From: an uncultured Prevotella sp.
GTDB lineage: Bacteria; Bacteroidota; Bacteroidia; Bacteroidales; Bacteroidaceae
Assembly (NCBI GenBank): GCA_900548585.1
Contig: URLI01000005.1
Span: 1 to 64,000 of the forward strand
Length of the DNA stretch: 64,000 bases
Reading direction: 5' to 3'
Made by a program: the position numbers and the translations under genes. Every line of letters starts with the position of its first letter. Position 1 is the stretch's first letter. This document shows, piece after piece, positions 26,841 to 36,564 of the stretch. A model generated the notes under the pieces. That model did not search any database, had not been told where the DNA came from, and saw only the letters and a program-made list of their open reading frames with translations.

Positions 26841-29455
26841 ACTATTTTCTTTATCTCGTTTAGTTTGTTGAGAGCCTCAAGCGGCGTAAGGTTGTTCACG
26901 TCGATGTTGAGAATCTCGTCGCGCACCTGCGACAGCACCGGGTCGTCGAGCTGGAAGAACGACAGTTGCAGCCCGTCGCGGCTGCGGTTGAGTTGCTCTG
27001 CCGTTGGTTTCCCTACAGTCCCCACCCCGCTGTTGTCGTTCTCCAGTTGCTTCAGTATCGTGTTTGCGCGCTTCACGATGCTCCTCGGCATTCCCGCAAT
27101 CTGCGCCACATGGATGCCGAACGAGTGTTCAGAGCCCCCGCGCTGCAGTTTCCGCAGGAAGATGACCTTGTTGTCAACCTCCTTCACCGACACGTTGTAG
27201 TTCTTTATGCGTGGGAAGTTCTTCTCCATCTCGTTCAGTTCGTGGTAGTGCGTGGCGAACAGCGTGCGCGCCTGCGCCTTCTTGTTTTCGTGGAGATACT
27301 CCACGATGGCCCATGCGATGCTTATGCCGTCGTATGTCGATGTGCCGCGCCCGAGCTCGTCGAACAGCACGAGCGAGCGTGGCGTGACGTTGTTGAGTAT
27401 GTTCGACGCCTCCGTCATCTCCACCATGAATGTCGATTCTCCGAGCGAGATGTTGTCCGATGCCCCCACTCGTGTGAAAATCTTGTCCACCAAGCCAATC
27501 CTCGCGCTCTCTGCCGGCACGAAACAGCCCATCTGTGCCATCAGTGCTATGAGCGCGGTCTGGCGCAGCAGGGCCGACTTTCCTGCCATGTTGGGGCCTG
27601 TGATGATGATGATCTGCTGTTTCCCGGTGTCGAGCATGATGTCGTTCGGCACGTAGCGCTCGCCCGGCGGCAGTTGTGTCTCGATGACGGCGTGCCGCCC
27701 CTGGTGTATGTCCAGTGCCTCGCTCAGGTCTATCACGGGCCGCACGTAGTGGTGTTCCTCGGCGGCCTTGGCGAACGACAGCAAGCAGTCGAGCCGCGCG
27801 ATGAGGTTGGCGTTGGTCTGTATCGGCGTTATGTATTCCTGCATCGAACATACCAACTCGTTGAATATGCGTGCCTCGAGCGAAAGAATCTTGTCCTCCG
27901 CGCCGAGTATCTTCTCCTCATATTCCTTCAGTTCCTGCGTGATGTACCGCTCCGCCTGTGCGAGCGTCTGCTTGCGTATCCAGTCCTGCGGCACCCTGTC
28001 CTTGTATGTGTTGCGCACCTCGAGGTAATAGCCGAACACGTTGTTGTAGCCAATCTTCAGCGACGCGATGCCTGTCTGCTGTGTCTCGCGCTCCTGTATC
28101 TTCAGCAGGAAGTCCTTCCCGCTGTATGCGATGTTGCGCAGTTCGTCGAGCTCGCTGTTCACGCCTTCGCGCACCACCCCACCCTTGTTCACCATCTGCG
28201 GCGGGTCGTTCTCCACCTCCCGCTCTATCCTGTCGCGCAGTGTCTCGCACAGGTCCAGCCGCTCCCCCACCCTTTTCAGGGCATCGTTCGCGGCATTCAT
28301 GCACGCCTCCTTCACCGGGCGCAGCGCGTTGAGCGCCACCTTCAGCTGCACCACCTCGCGAGGTGTGACGCGTCCCGTTGCAACCTTCGATATTATGCGC
28401 TCGATGTCGCCCATGGTGTGGAACTCCTCGTCGACGAGTGTCCGGAAGTCAGGCTGGCGGAAGAAGTACTCCACGATGTCGAGCCGCTCGTTGATGAGCC
28501 GTTCCTCCTTCAGCGGGAACACCGTCCACCGCTTCAGCATCCGCGCGCCCATCGGTGTCACGGTGCGGTCTATCACGTCCATCAGGCTCGCCCCGCCGTC
28601 CTGCATCGGCTGCAGCAGCTCGAGCGAGCGTATGGTGAACTTGTCGAGCCTTACGAACCTCTCCTCCTCGATCCTTGCGAGCGACGTGATGTGGCCGATG
28701 TGCGTGTGCTGCGTCATATCGAGGTATTGCAGTATCGCCCCGCTTGCCGTCACGCCGTTGTGCAGGTGGTCGGTGCCGAAGCCCTTCAGGTTCTTCACGC
28801 CGAAGTGGCCGAGCAGTTTCTTCCGTGCGGTCTGCTCCGTGAACACCCAGTCGTCCATTTCGTAGGTGAGGAACTTCGTGCCGAACGCGCGCTCAAAGTC
28901 CGCCTTGCGTCCGCGTTCGTGCAGCACCTCCTTTGGCTGGAAGTTGCCGAGCAGTTTCTCGATGTAGTCCGGTGCCCCCTCCCCTGTGAGGAATTCGCCC
29001 GTCGATATGTCGAGGAAGGCCACGCCGCAGCTCCCCTTGCCGAAATGCACCGCCGCGAGGAAGTTGTTCTCCTTGTTGTCCAGCACGTTGTCGCTCATCG
29101 CCACGCCCGGCGTGACGAGTTCGGTGATGCCGCGCTTGACCAGTTTCTTTGTCAGTTTGGGGTCTTCCAGTTGGTCGCAGATAGCCACCCTCCTGCCAGC
29201 CCGGATTAGTTTAGGCAGGTAGGTGTCGAGCGCGTGGTGTGGGAAGCCAGCCATCTCCGTTGCCGGTTTCCCCGACGCGCCGTTGTTGCGCCGTGTGAGC
29301 GTTATGCCGAGGATTTTGCTTGCAGCGATGGCATCGTCGCAGTAGGTCTCGTAGAAGTCGCCGCACCTGAACAGCAGCAGTGCGTCCGGGTGCTTTGCCT
29401 TCAGCGAGAAGAACTGCCTCATCATTGGTGTCAACTCTTCTTTCCTCGTGGCCAT
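26828..29455 (-). CDS. mutS: DNA mismatch repair protein MutS
   Basis: An 875-residue MutS1. The mismatch-binding motif [11 protein letters not shown] (Phe wedge and Glu, about 32-42) lies in domain I; Walker [14 protein letters not shown] (about 618-630), Walker [17 protein letters not shown] and the signature [11 protein letters not shown] follow. The start at 29455 (MATRKEEL) agrees with the promoter at 29477-29507; the longer frame (29506) would begin inside it. No mutL is in the window. Confidence 0.96.
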   Translation of the reverse strand: MATRKEELTPMMRQFFSLKAKHPDALLLFRCGDFYETYCDDAIAASKILGITLTRRNNGASGKPATEMAGFPHHALDTYLPKLIRAGRRVAICDQLEDPKLTKKLVKRGITELVTPGVAMSDNVLDNKENNFLAAVHFGKGSCGVAFLDISTGEFLTGEGAPDYIEKLLGNFQPKEVLHERGRKADFERAFGTKFLTYEMDDWVFTEQTARKKLLGHFGVKNLKGFGTDHLHNGVTASGAILQYLDMTQHTHIGHITSLARIEEERFVRLDKFTIRSLELLQPMQDGGASLMDVIDRTVTPMGARMLKRWTVFPLKEERLINERLDIVEYFFRQPDFRTLVDEEFHTMGDIERIISKVATGRVTPREVVQLKVALNALRPVKEACMNAANDALKRVGERLDLCETLRDRIEREVENDPPQMVNKGGVVREGVNSELDELRNIAYSGKDFLLKIQERETQQTGIASLKIGYNNVFGYYLEVRNTYKDRVPQDWIRKQTLAQAERYITQELKEYEEKILGAEDKILSLEARIFNELVCSMQEYITPIQTNANLIARLDCLLSFAKAAEEHHYVRPVIDLSEALDIHQGRHAVIETQLPPGERYVPNDIMLDTGKQQIIIITGPNMAGKSALLRQTALIALMAQMGCFVPAESARIGLVDKIFTRVGASDNISLGESTFMVEMTEASNILNNVTPRSLVLFDELGRGTSTYDGISIAWAIVEYLHENKKAQARTLFATHYHELNEMEKNFPRIKNYNVSVKEVDNKVIFLRKLQRGGSEHSFGIHVAQIAGMPRSIVKRANTILKQLENDNSGVGTVGKPTAEQLNRSRDGLQLSFFQLDDPVLSQVRDEILNIDVNNLTPLEALNKLNEIKKIVKGK

Positions 29456-29476
29456 TACTTTGTTTTTTGTAAAATG

Positions 29477-29507
29477 CAAAGATACCTTTTTCCACCGAGA
29501 AAGCAAA
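29477..29507 (-). promoter_or_regulatory. Promoter of mutS
   Basis: On the minus strand TTTG (29504-29507), 19-bp spacer, TATCTTTG (29477-29484). It leaves a 5' leader of only about 15 nt before the start at 29455. Confidence 0.7.
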
Positions 29508-29678
29508 GGGTTGTGTCGTTTTTTTTACTTCTTGTTGGCTTTTGTATCTATATTTTATGGGTGCAAACAAAGCGAAATCCGCGTTTCGCCACAGTGTTTT
29601 GCGGTATGCTGTCTTGCTCATTGCAGGATTTCGGTTTCGTGGTTTGCCACTGAAAAGGATATAACGGGCGCAGTGCTT

Positions 29679-31235
29679 CTATTTCCTTCGCCGTGACCGG
29701 ACGAAAAAGAAAACGCCGGCAAGCACTGCTGCGAGTGCTCCTCCGGCGTAGTATATGGGTTTTATGGCTGTGTTTTTGGCATCTTGCGTGCCGTCCGGGG
29801 TCTTGTCCGGTGTAATGTTGCCGTTCATAACGGTCATGCCCTCGTACTGCAACCCGCATTCGGGGCATTTCTTCATTTCGTCGGTGCGCGGTGCGCCGCA
29901 CGCCGGGCAGAAGCGTGCCGACGGCGGGTTCTTGTAAGTCACCTCGTAGATGTTCACCGCGTTGCCGCCGTGGTTGCTGCGGCCTTGCGACGTGACGAAC
30001 ACATAACGCCCGTCGGAGGATATGTCGAGCCCCACCGGGTAACTGTCGACACCGATGTGGCAGACGGCCTTCATCGTCTTTGTGTCGACCACATACACCT
30101 GGCTGACGTTGTTGCACGCGGCGAAGATGTATCGCCCGTCCGGCGAGATGCTGATGGTGCGCGCCCCCTTGCCCACATTGCAGTTCTCCCAGTTCCTTGC
30201 CGTGGCGGTCTTCCTCGTCGTCCCGTCCATTGTCCTTGCCACAGCCATGAAGTCTTTCAGCGGCATTCGCTGCACCACTCCCCCACCGTTGATGCTGAGG
30301 TAGAGGTATCCGTTTGAAATCACGAGATGTCTCACGTTGCTCATCATGCCAAGCACGCGGCCGAGGTATTTCTGCTGCTGTATGTCTATCACGGCGATGC
30401 CTCCCCCGCCCCCCATGCAGCCGACTATGAGGTACCGGTTGTCTGGTGTGAACACCGTGCCGCGCAGGGCATATCCGCTGCCGTTGTCGCGGTCAACCGA
30501 GCGGTTCAGCGGATAGTTCAGGTCGAGTTGCCGGTCAACGGTGAGAACCATCTTGTGGTGCCATTCCTCCGGCTTCCCGGACGATATGTCGATGAGGCCC
30601 ACGGTGTTGTTGCCCCAGTGCGAGATGGCCACCGTCTTGCCGTCGGGCGACGTGCTGACCATCTTGGGCAGCGGACCCGTCTCCATCAGCCGCACCACCT
30701 TGTCGCTGCGCGTGTCTATCACTGCCACTGCCGACGGGTCCTGCGCGTTGATGTCGAACGAGCGGCGGTAGTAAGGCACCCACAGGTAACGGCCGTTGTG
30801 GCTGAAAGTGCTCTCCACGGGCTTACCGGCAAAGGTGTTCACGTTGTTGTGGTAGTGCCGCCAGGGGTACAGTCCCGATGGTTGCGACCACAGCGCATCG
30901 TCGCGGCCTTCCCTGAACTGATGGTGTATGACGGCGAGTTTTCTGTTTGTCTTGAAGTCGTAGCTTATCGTCGTGCAGCCCTCGAGCGAGTTGACATAGT
31001 ACTTCGAGCCATCGGGGTGGATGTTGATAGACTTGGGGCTGTTGATGTCGGCGTCGCGCGTGTCGGCGCTGCCGCCGTAGTTCTGTTTCTTTGCGACCAG
31101 CGTGATGGTTATTGCCCCGTCGTCAGACTGTGCCGTTGTGCCAATCTTCGGGTGTGAGACGGGCGGCACGCCGGCCTGCGAAACCGCCGTTGCGGCAATC
31201 GCAAATGCAGCGGAAAGTATTCTCTTAATAATCAT
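29679..31235 (-). CDS. Exported beta-propeller protein with zinc ribbon and C-terminal membrane anchor
   Basis: A 518-residue protein starting MIIKRILSAAFAIAATAVSQA (signal peptide). Residues 30-430 form a YncE/NHL-like propeller with recurring blades (SINIHPDGSKYYVNS, MVSTSPDGKTVAISHWG, TISISPDGRYIFAACNN, GLDISSDGRYVFVTSQG). Then come a rubredoxin-like zinc ribbon CPACGAPRTDEMKKCPECG (443-461), a polar linker and one membrane span (494-512) ending in RSRRRK. The positive tail suggests that the propeller and ribbon lie outside the inner membrane. A zinc ribbon on that side is uncommon. Function unknown; start chosen from signal peptide and promoter. Confidence 0.75.
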   Translation of the reverse strand: MIIKRILSAAFAIAATAVSQAGVPPVSHPKIGTTAQSDDGAITITLVAKKQNYGGSADTRDADINSPKSINIHPDGSKYYVNSLEGCTTISYDFKTNRKLAVIHHQFREGRDDALWSQPSGLYPWRHYHNNVNTFAGKPVESTFSHNGRYLWVPYYRRSFDINAQDPSAVAVIDTRSDKVVRLMETGPLPKMVSTSPDGKTVAISHWGNNTVGLIDISSGKPEEWHHKMVLTVDRQLDLNYPLNRSVDRDNGSGYALRGTVFTPDNRYLIVGCMGGGGGIAVIDIQQQKYLGRVLGMMSNVRHLVISNGYLYLSINGGGVVQRMPLKDFMAVARTMDGTTRKTATARNWENCNVGKGARTISISPDGRYIFAACNNVSQVYVVDTKTMKAVCHIGVDSYPVGLDISSDGRYVFVTSQGRSNHGGNAVNIYEVTYKNPPSARFCPACGAPRTDEMKKCPECGLQYEGMTVMNGNITPDKTPDGTQDAKNTAIKPIYYAGGALAAVLAGVFFFVRSRRRK

Positions 31236-31291
31236 AAATGTGTGTTTTTGTTGCCTTGCCGGACAATTTGCCGGCGTGTGTGATGTTTTTG

Positions 31292-31322
31292 CAAAAATAC
31301 AGAAAAGCATCGTAACGGCAAA
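31292..31322 (-). promoter_or_regulatory. Promoter of the beta-propeller gene
   Basis: On the minus strand TTTG (31319-31322), 19-bp spacer, TATTTTTG (31292-31299). Divergent from capA; the leader is about 50 nt to 31235. Confidence 0.7.
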
Positions 31323-31399
31323 ATTTTCATCGGAAATAATGACAGTCTCGTTTGTTTTTTGTAACTTTACGGCCTGAATGTATAAATCAAACCATCACT

Positions 31400-32536
31400 A
31401 TGAAGAAATTTTTATCCATCACAATGATTTTGGCATTGTCTGCCATGGCGTTTGCATGCAACAAGAACTCCCGTGATACGTGCGGGGCGAGGAAGGGTGG
31501 CGGTATGTATTATCCCATACACACCCTGAGAATTATTTTCGCTGGCGACCTGATGCAGCACCGGGGGCAGATCGATGCCGCGCGCAACGCCGACGGCACA
31601 TACAGTTATGACGAGACTTTCAGATATGTCAAGGAGAAGATCGGCAGTGCCGACATTGCCATTGCCAACTTCGAGACGACGCTCGGCGGCAAGCCATACA
31701 GGGGCTACCCGTGCTTCTCCGCGCCCGACGAATTTCTGAAAGCGGTTGTCGACGCAGGCTTCAACGTGTTGGTGACGGCAAACAACCACTGCCTCGACTC
31801 GGGGCAGAAAGGATTGGAACGGACAATCGACATGATGGACAAAATGGGCGTGCCGCACCTCGGCACATATAAAAACATGGCGGAGAGGGACAGAAACTAT
31901 CCCCTGCTCGTGGAGCGGAACGGCATCCGTGTGGTGCTGCTCAACTTCACATACGGCACCAACGGGCTGAAAGCAAAGGCCCCGAATGTGGTCAACTATA
32001 TGGACACCACGGAGATAGCGCGCGACATAGAGAAGGCGAAGAAGATGAAACCAGACATCCTTATTGCCATACCACACTGGGGGGTTGAGTATTCGCTGCA
32101 ACCCAGCCAGCAGCAGCGTGACATTGCGGAGTGGCTACTGGGCAAGGGTGTTGACCACGTCGTCGGCTCGCATCCCCACGTACTGCAGCCCATGGAGCTG
32201 CGGGACGGGCGGAACGGCGCCAATGTGGTGGCATACTCGCTCGGAAACTATGTCAGCAACATGGCGCGGACAAACACCGACGGCGGTGCCATGCTGCAGA
32301 TGGACTTATGGATGCGTGGGGGAGTTGTAGTCCTCGATGGCTGCGGCTACATGCTCGTGTGGGTGTCGCGCCCCGCAATATCGGGTCACAAGAACTTCAG
32401 GATTTACCCCGCGAACACGCCGGACAGTATGCTGAACGATAAGGAGCGCGCCAAGCGAGGCATCTTCCGCAGGAATATGAAGGCTATGTTCGGGAAATAC
32501 AACAAAGGGATCGGGGAGGTGTCCTCCAAACCCTAA
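31400..32536 (+). CDS. CapA-family lipoprotein (metallophosphatase fold)
   Basis: A 378-residue protein: lipoprotein signal MKKFLSITMILALSAMAFAC with the lipidated Cys in the AFAC box, then a PGA_cap/CapA domain with metal-binding motifs FAGDLMQHRGQI, ANFETTLGG, TANNHCLDSGQKGLE, IPHWGVEY and VGSHPHVLQPMEL. CapA proteins are linked to poly-gamma-glutamate capsule production in Bacillus. In Bacteroidales these solitary lipoproteins have no capBC partners nearby, so the substrate is unknown. The start at 31400 is set by the signal peptide; -7-like TAACTTTA lies at 31362. The last codons form the 5' arm of the structured element at 32526. Confidence 0.85.
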   Translation: MKKFLSITMILALSAMAFACNKNSRDTCGARKGGGMYYPIHTLRIIFAGDLMQHRGQIDAARNADGTYSYDETFRYVKEKIGSADIAIANFETTLGGKPYRGYPCFSAPDEFLKAVVDAGFNVLVTANNHCLDSGQKGLERTIDMMDKMGVPHLGTYKNMAERDRNYPLLVERNGIRVVLLNFTYGTNGLKAKAPNVVNYMDTTEIARDIEKAKKMKPDILIAIPHWGVEYSLQPSQQQRDIAEWLLGKGVDHVVGSHPHVLQPMELRDGRNGANVVAYSLGNYVSNMARTNTDGGAMLQMDLWMRGGVVVLDGCGYMLVWVSRPAISGHKNFRIYPANTPDSMLNDKERAKRGIFRRNMKAMFGKYNKGIGEVSSKP

Positions 32537-32638
32537 CCGGTCATTATGCCCCGGCTGACTGCGGCTGCAATCAGCCGGGAAACAAGTTGCAGGCACTGAA
32601 TGTGAGACCCAGTGCCGTGATTACCGGTTGGGGACTGG
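32526..32638 (+). repeat. Three-way-junction element, copy 1
   Basis: Outer stem: CCAAACCCTAACC (32526-32538) with GGTTGGGGACTGG (32626-32638), two mismatches; inner continuation GGTCAT/ATTACC. Arm 2: CCCGGCTGA (32550-32558) with TCAGCCGGG (32571-32579), perfect. Arm 3: GGCACTG (32592-32598) with CAGTGCC (32610-32616), perfect. It shares CCAGTGCCGTGAT then ACCGGTTGGGG with copy 2 at 33541. It overlaps the end of capA and ends 12 bp before the beta-barrel stop. Confidence 0.7.
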
Positions 32639-32650
32639 AAACTTGTCGCG

Positions 32651-33295
32651 TCAGAACAAGTAAGTCAATGTCGTGGCGATGGTGCCGTTCCTGTAGGTCG
32701 AGGTTGACACGCCATCTATCTTGACACTGTTATTTATCATGTTGGGCAATCCAAGCTCATAGCTGCATTTCACCCTGACCTTGTTTGATATATCTGCACC
32801 CACTCCGAGTGTCAGGCCACAGTCAAGCCTGTTGAACTTGTTCTTCCCGAAAATGTCGTGGTGCTTATCGCTCTTGCCATCTTGTTTAACCTTGGTCGTT
32901 CCCCACAGCGAGCAGGAAATGTAAGGCCCTGCCTCCACGAAGAACCTGCCTTTGTTGCCAATGGGGAAATTCTTACCGACGACAAAGGGCATCTCCAATG
33001 CCGTCATGTCGTGTCTTATGTCAATAGGCTTCTCATAGCCATCAAAAATGTTATCCTGCTTGAAACCTTTCTGTGAAAGGAGCAAGGCACTTCCCAAATA
33101 CCATGTGTCGTCTCCGTCCGTGAAATCATAAAGGACGTTTCCGCCAAACACATAACCGAGGGTGGCGCCGCACGGATCACTGCCACGCGCAACATTGACG
33201 TTGAGCCCAGCCGTCGCCCCAAACCTAAATCCCTGGGCATTTGCTGTTATGCAAGACGCAACCAGCAGAAATGCAAATAAAGTTCTTTTTAACAT
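32651..33295 (-). CDS. Outer-membrane beta-barrel protein
   Basis: A 214-residue protein with signal peptide MLKRTLFAFLLVASCITANAQ, alternating beta-strand pattern throughout (FRFGATAGLNVNV, GYVFGGNVLYDF, DTWYLGSALLLSQKGF, RFFVEAGPYISCSLWG, GLTLGVGADISNKVRVKCSY) and a C-terminal Phe (TTLTYLF) as required for barrel insertion. It fits the PF13568-type small porin family of Bacteroidetes. Ligand unknown. It stands alone between the two copies of the three-way-junction element. Confidence 0.85.
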   Translation of the reverse strand: MLKRTLFAFLLVASCITANAQGFRFGATAGLNVNVARGSDPCGATLGYVFGGNVLYDFTDGDDTWYLGSALLLSQKGFKQDNIFDGYEKPIDIRHDMTALEMPFVVGKNFPIGNKGRFFVEAGPYISCSLWGTTKVKQDGKSDKHHDIFGKNKFNRLDCGLTLGVGADISNKVRVKCSYELGLPNMINNSVKIDGVSTSTYRNGTIATTLTYLF

Positions 33296-33540
33296 ACCAC
33301 TTTGTATCTAAATTGATTAATCAAATTATTTTTTATAATTAATAGTTTGCAAATTTACAATATTAAAATGAATTTGACAATACATACAAATAATTATTTT
33401 CGCATTAATTGAAATAATAAAGGAAAACAGGGAATATCTATTTGTGGGTATTCCCTGTTCATTGTGATTTATTGATATTGTAAGATTTTACAAAAGAACG
33501 ATGTTCGTTTTCGGGCAATCGAACGATATTAAAGATTAAT

Positions 33541-33648
33541 GGTTAATCCCAACCGACCATTATTGTCCGAACTGATCGCAGCCGAGGGAGTGGGTTGTTG
33601 AGATGAAATGGGATAACCCAGTGCCGTGATGACCGGTTGGGGTTGACC
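33541..33648 (+). repeat. Three-way-junction element, copy 2
   Basis: Outer stem: GGTTAATCCCAACC (33541-33554) with GGTTGGGGTTGACC (33635-33648), 14 bp with two G-U pairs, then CAT/ATG after a two-base mismatch. Arm 3: GGGTT (33592-33596) with AACCC (33615-33619). Arm 2 is weak here. Same orientation as copy 1, 1 kb apart. The outer stem is preserved by G-U pairs although the bases differ from copy 1. Confidence 0.65.
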
Positions 33649-33823
33649 CTGCTTTCAAGTCCGAAAAAACGGTTGTTTTGATGAAAAACAAAAGTCAAGA
33701 TAAATTCTAAATATCCAATCACTTTTTTAATTAACTTGATAGCTTTTGCAGAAAAAATTCCTATTTTTCTTGTTGGGTATCAAAAAAATACGTAATTTTG
33801 CACCGCGATATAACTATCGGTAA

Positions 33824-33997
<174 letters not shown>

Positions 33998-34204
33998 ACG
34001 CACCTACAGTCTATCACTTATTTTTTCCTTTATTGTACGAGTGCGTGACGCGTTGCCACAAATCCATTCAGAAAGGGTATGCCACACATCACCCTTTCCG
34101 CTTTTCGCATGCCCGTTTCTTAACACGTATGCCCTAATATTCATACCTTTACAGGTTTCCATATAGAGTTTTATAAGCATAAAAAACATTAAAAGACAGT
34201 GAAT

Positions 34205-34417
34205 ATGAAAAAAAATTATCAAAGTCCAATTACAAACATGCTCTCCATCAAGGTGGAGAGCCAACTGCTCAAAGTTAGTAATGTTACGACCACAGACCCC
34301 ACAGAAGGTGGAGACCCAACAGGTGGTAATGGCGATCAAAACAATCCGTTTAAACCATCTGGTGCCAAGTCTGGGCAGTTTGACGTAGAAGAAGAAGATC
34401 CTAAGATGTGGGAATAA
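34205..34417 (+). CDS. Small peptide gene upstream of the fimbrillin
   Basis: A 70-residue protein: MKKNYQSPITNMLSIKVESQ, then a Gly/Asp/Asn-rich low-complexity middle (GGDPTGGNGDQNNPF) and an acidic C-terminus ending MWE. It lacks a standard signal peptide. Prevotella genomes contain many such small KKxYxxP...SQLL peptides with variable tails. Their role is not established in my knowledge; a secreted signal or adhesin accessory is possible. It is 35 bp upstream of the fimbrillin gene and probably in one operon. A GTG at 34199 is an alternative start. Confidence 0.65.
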   Translation: MKKNYQSPITNMLSIKVESQLLKVSNVTTTDPTEGGDPTGGNGDQNNPFKPSGAKSGQFDVEEEDPKMWE

Positions 34418-34452
34418 CCATATCAAGTAATGAACCCTTAAAAACAAATAAA

Positions 34453-36357
34453 ATGAATAGAAAACTTAAATGGTTTACGGCAGTCAGCTGCGCAATGGCA
34501 GCACTGTCCGTATTTACGGCATGTCAAGATGATGACATTAGCCAACAACCAACAGACCCTGCAACCAACGTGCACACTTATCGCATCGTGGCAGATGTTA
34601 ATGCCGCACCTGATGGAGAAGGCACACGCGCGTTGACGGAGGATGCATCAAGCGTCATTCACTCGGCTTGGCTGCAGAACGACAAAATGATAGCCTATTG
34701 TCTGAAGGACAATAACACAAGCACTGAAGCACAGTACAACTTGCTGACCAGCGCTACTGCAGGAAAAGCAAGCAAATTCGATGGTACGTTCAAATCCATG
34801 AAAGCCATCACCACCAGTGATGATATATGTTTCTTCTATCCTGGGGCTGCATCGGCAGGCAATGATGCCACTATTAAATCGGCTCTGAGGATGGAGGGCG
34901 ATGGACAGAAAACTCCTTTGGTTTACTACGAACAACAGCCAACGATTAAGCAAACGGTAGAACTGAACCTCACAGAACAGGACGGTACGGCCGAAACCAT
35001 CGGCAAGAAGTTCGACTATCAATGGGCGAAGACCAAGCCCTACTCTGTCAACGGTACAGAAGTAAAGGTTAGATCAGCCGAAATGCAGCGACTGATTGCC
35101 ATATGGGGACTTCGATTTGCCAGCAAGGATGACGGTATATTGACCAACATAGATCAAGTTTACATCTCTGGCATAAAGTCACTCGACGTGCTCGACCTTG
35201 GTACGGGTAAGTTCGTTGATGATAATACCAGCGACGAGAACAACAACATCGTACTCAAGCCTGCCAATAATGGCAAACTCACCTCTGCTAATGGTAAATA
35301 TACTTACGCTGCCATACTGCCAGGCGAATATGCCAAAGTGCTAATTACTGTCTATGTGGGCAACAAATGCTATGCACGCGAATATACAAATGTCAAATTA
35401 GAGGCCGATAAAGTGTACCGTTCCGATGTTATCTATATGGAGCAGGTGAATGCCCAACCATACGTAGAAGTACAAGGTGTGAAATGGGCGACGGGTAACT
35501 TTATCCACTATGGCCAGGAAGGTCCAGACCACAACGACTATTGGGGCATCGCACCCACACAATGGTGGATATCGCAATATGATATGATAGATCCAGATTT
35601 AAATATAAGAACTACTTCTCAATTCACAAAAAAAGATATCGAATCAGACCCTAACGACCTCGATCTATTCCGCTTTGGTGATATAGACAAAGCAACGACA
35701 TTAAACCACAACAATAGTAAAGGGGGTGTTGTAGACATATGCAAGAAATTTTGGAAGCGTGGAGGACCTGCAGGCGGTCAACAGATAGAGATGACGGAAA
35801 CTGAAATGGAAAATAGTCCTAATCTTGCAGCCTGGGGTGATATTGTATGGTATCATACGAAGAAAAATAATCAGAAATATCGTATGCCTACAAAAGCCGA
35901 TTACGAAAAACTATGGAAATCAGCAAATGCGATACCTGCATATTGCATAGCTCCTACAGGCAAGCATATTTATGGTGCATTCTTCTACACCAACAATGGA
36001 GAGCCTCGCAAGAAGACATTCCCCACGCGCCCCAATGCTTTGTATAAATACAATGATGTGACAGCATTGGTTCGTGCCAACAAAGGACTTTTCTTACCCT
36101 TCGCAGGAAGAAGAAGAGACAATTCAATCAAAATTGGGTACCGAAACCTTGCCGATGGTAAAGTTGCTTATGCCCAATACATGTCTTCAACGGTAGAGAG
36201 CGTATTATTGTCCCAAGATTTTTTCTTCGGTACCAATGAGTGGAATTTATCAGGAAACGGAGTTACTCAAGGCAAGAGCATTCGTCCAGTATGGGATGAG
36301 TCGAGTAGCAAAACAAATTTCGATCCTGTTTATCCGGCATTCAAGGATATTTACTAA
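34453..36357 (+). CDS. Fimbrillin-like lipoprotein with FISUMP-type C-terminal domain
   Basis: A 634-residue lipoprotein: MNRKLKWFTAVSCAMAALSVFTAC with the Cys in an FTAC box. Residues 30-330 resemble a fimbrillin/Mfa2-type domain (KMIAYCLKDN, DDICFFYPGAA, YTYAAILPGEYAKVLI). Residues 340-634 match the FISUMP pattern (VKWATGNFIHYG, YRMPTKADYEKLWKSA, GLFLPFAGRRR, GKSIRPVWDE). Surface adhesion or pilus-tip function is likely by family; it has no stalk or anchor partner genes nearby. AT-richer than the core genes. A strong terminator follows at 36421. Confidence 0.8.
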   Translation: MNRKLKWFTAVSCAMAALSVFTACQDDDISQQPTDPATNVHTYRIVADVNAAPDGEGTRALTEDASSVIHSAWLQNDKMIAYCLKDNNTSTEAQYNLLTSATAGKASKFDGTFKSMKAITTSDDICFFYPGAASAGNDATIKSALRMEGDGQKTPLVYYEQQPTIKQTVELNLTEQDGTAETIGKKFDYQWAKTKPYSVNGTEVKVRSAEMQRLIAIWGLRFASKDDGILTNIDQVYISGIKSLDVLDLGTGKFVDDNTSDENNNIVLKPANNGKLTSANGKYTYAAILPGEYAKVLITVYVGNKCYAREYTNVKLEADKVYRSDVIYMEQVNAQPYVEVQGVKWATGNFIHYGQEGPDHNDYWGIAPTQWWISQYDMIDPDLNIRTTSQFTKKDIESDPNDLDLFRFGDIDKATTLNHNNSKGGVVDICKKFWKRGGPAGGQQIEMTETEMENSPNLAAWGDIVWYHTKKNNQKYRMPTKADYEKLWKSANAIPAYCIAPTGKHIYGAFFYTNNGEPRKKTFPTRPNALYKYNDVTALVRANKGLFLPFAGRRRDNSIKIGYRNLADGKVAYAQYMSSTVESVLLSQDFFFGTNEWNLSGNGVTQGKSIRPVWDESSSKTNFDPVYPAFKDIY

Positions 36358-36420
36358 ATCAAAGGTCTGACGGCTGAAGTCTGATGACAGAATGCTAACT
36401 GCGCATCAGACAAAGAACAT

Positions 36421-36480
36421 AACGCCTGCCTCTCCAGACAGCGACCATGGTGGTTGCCAATGGAAAGGCAGGCGTTTTGG
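36421..36480 (+). terminator. Terminator after the fimbrillin gene
   Basis: AACGCCTGCCT (36421-36431) pairs perfectly with AGGCAGGCGTT (36466-36476), followed by TT. The loop is long (34 nt), with an inner CCATGG-centred pairing (CGACCATGGTGG). It lies 63 bp after the fimbrillin stop and 85 bp before the polA stop. Confidence 0.6.
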
Positions 36481-36564
36481 CATTTGGCTTGGGCTACGGG
36501 ATTGCCGCAAGTCTGTTGTCTGAGTTTGTTGGCTTACAGGCTCCTCAAAAGTAACATGCCGTAA

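Noticed and set aside
26966..29209. 747-codon plus-strand ORF opposite mutS
   Set aside because: Same cause. mutS on the minus strand has every family motif, and the antisense protein has no recognisable domain.
34004..34447. 147-codon minus-strand ORF opposite the small peptide and fimbrillin start
   Set aside because: No motif, no promoter and hydrophobic-rich by chance; the plus-strand genes explain the region.
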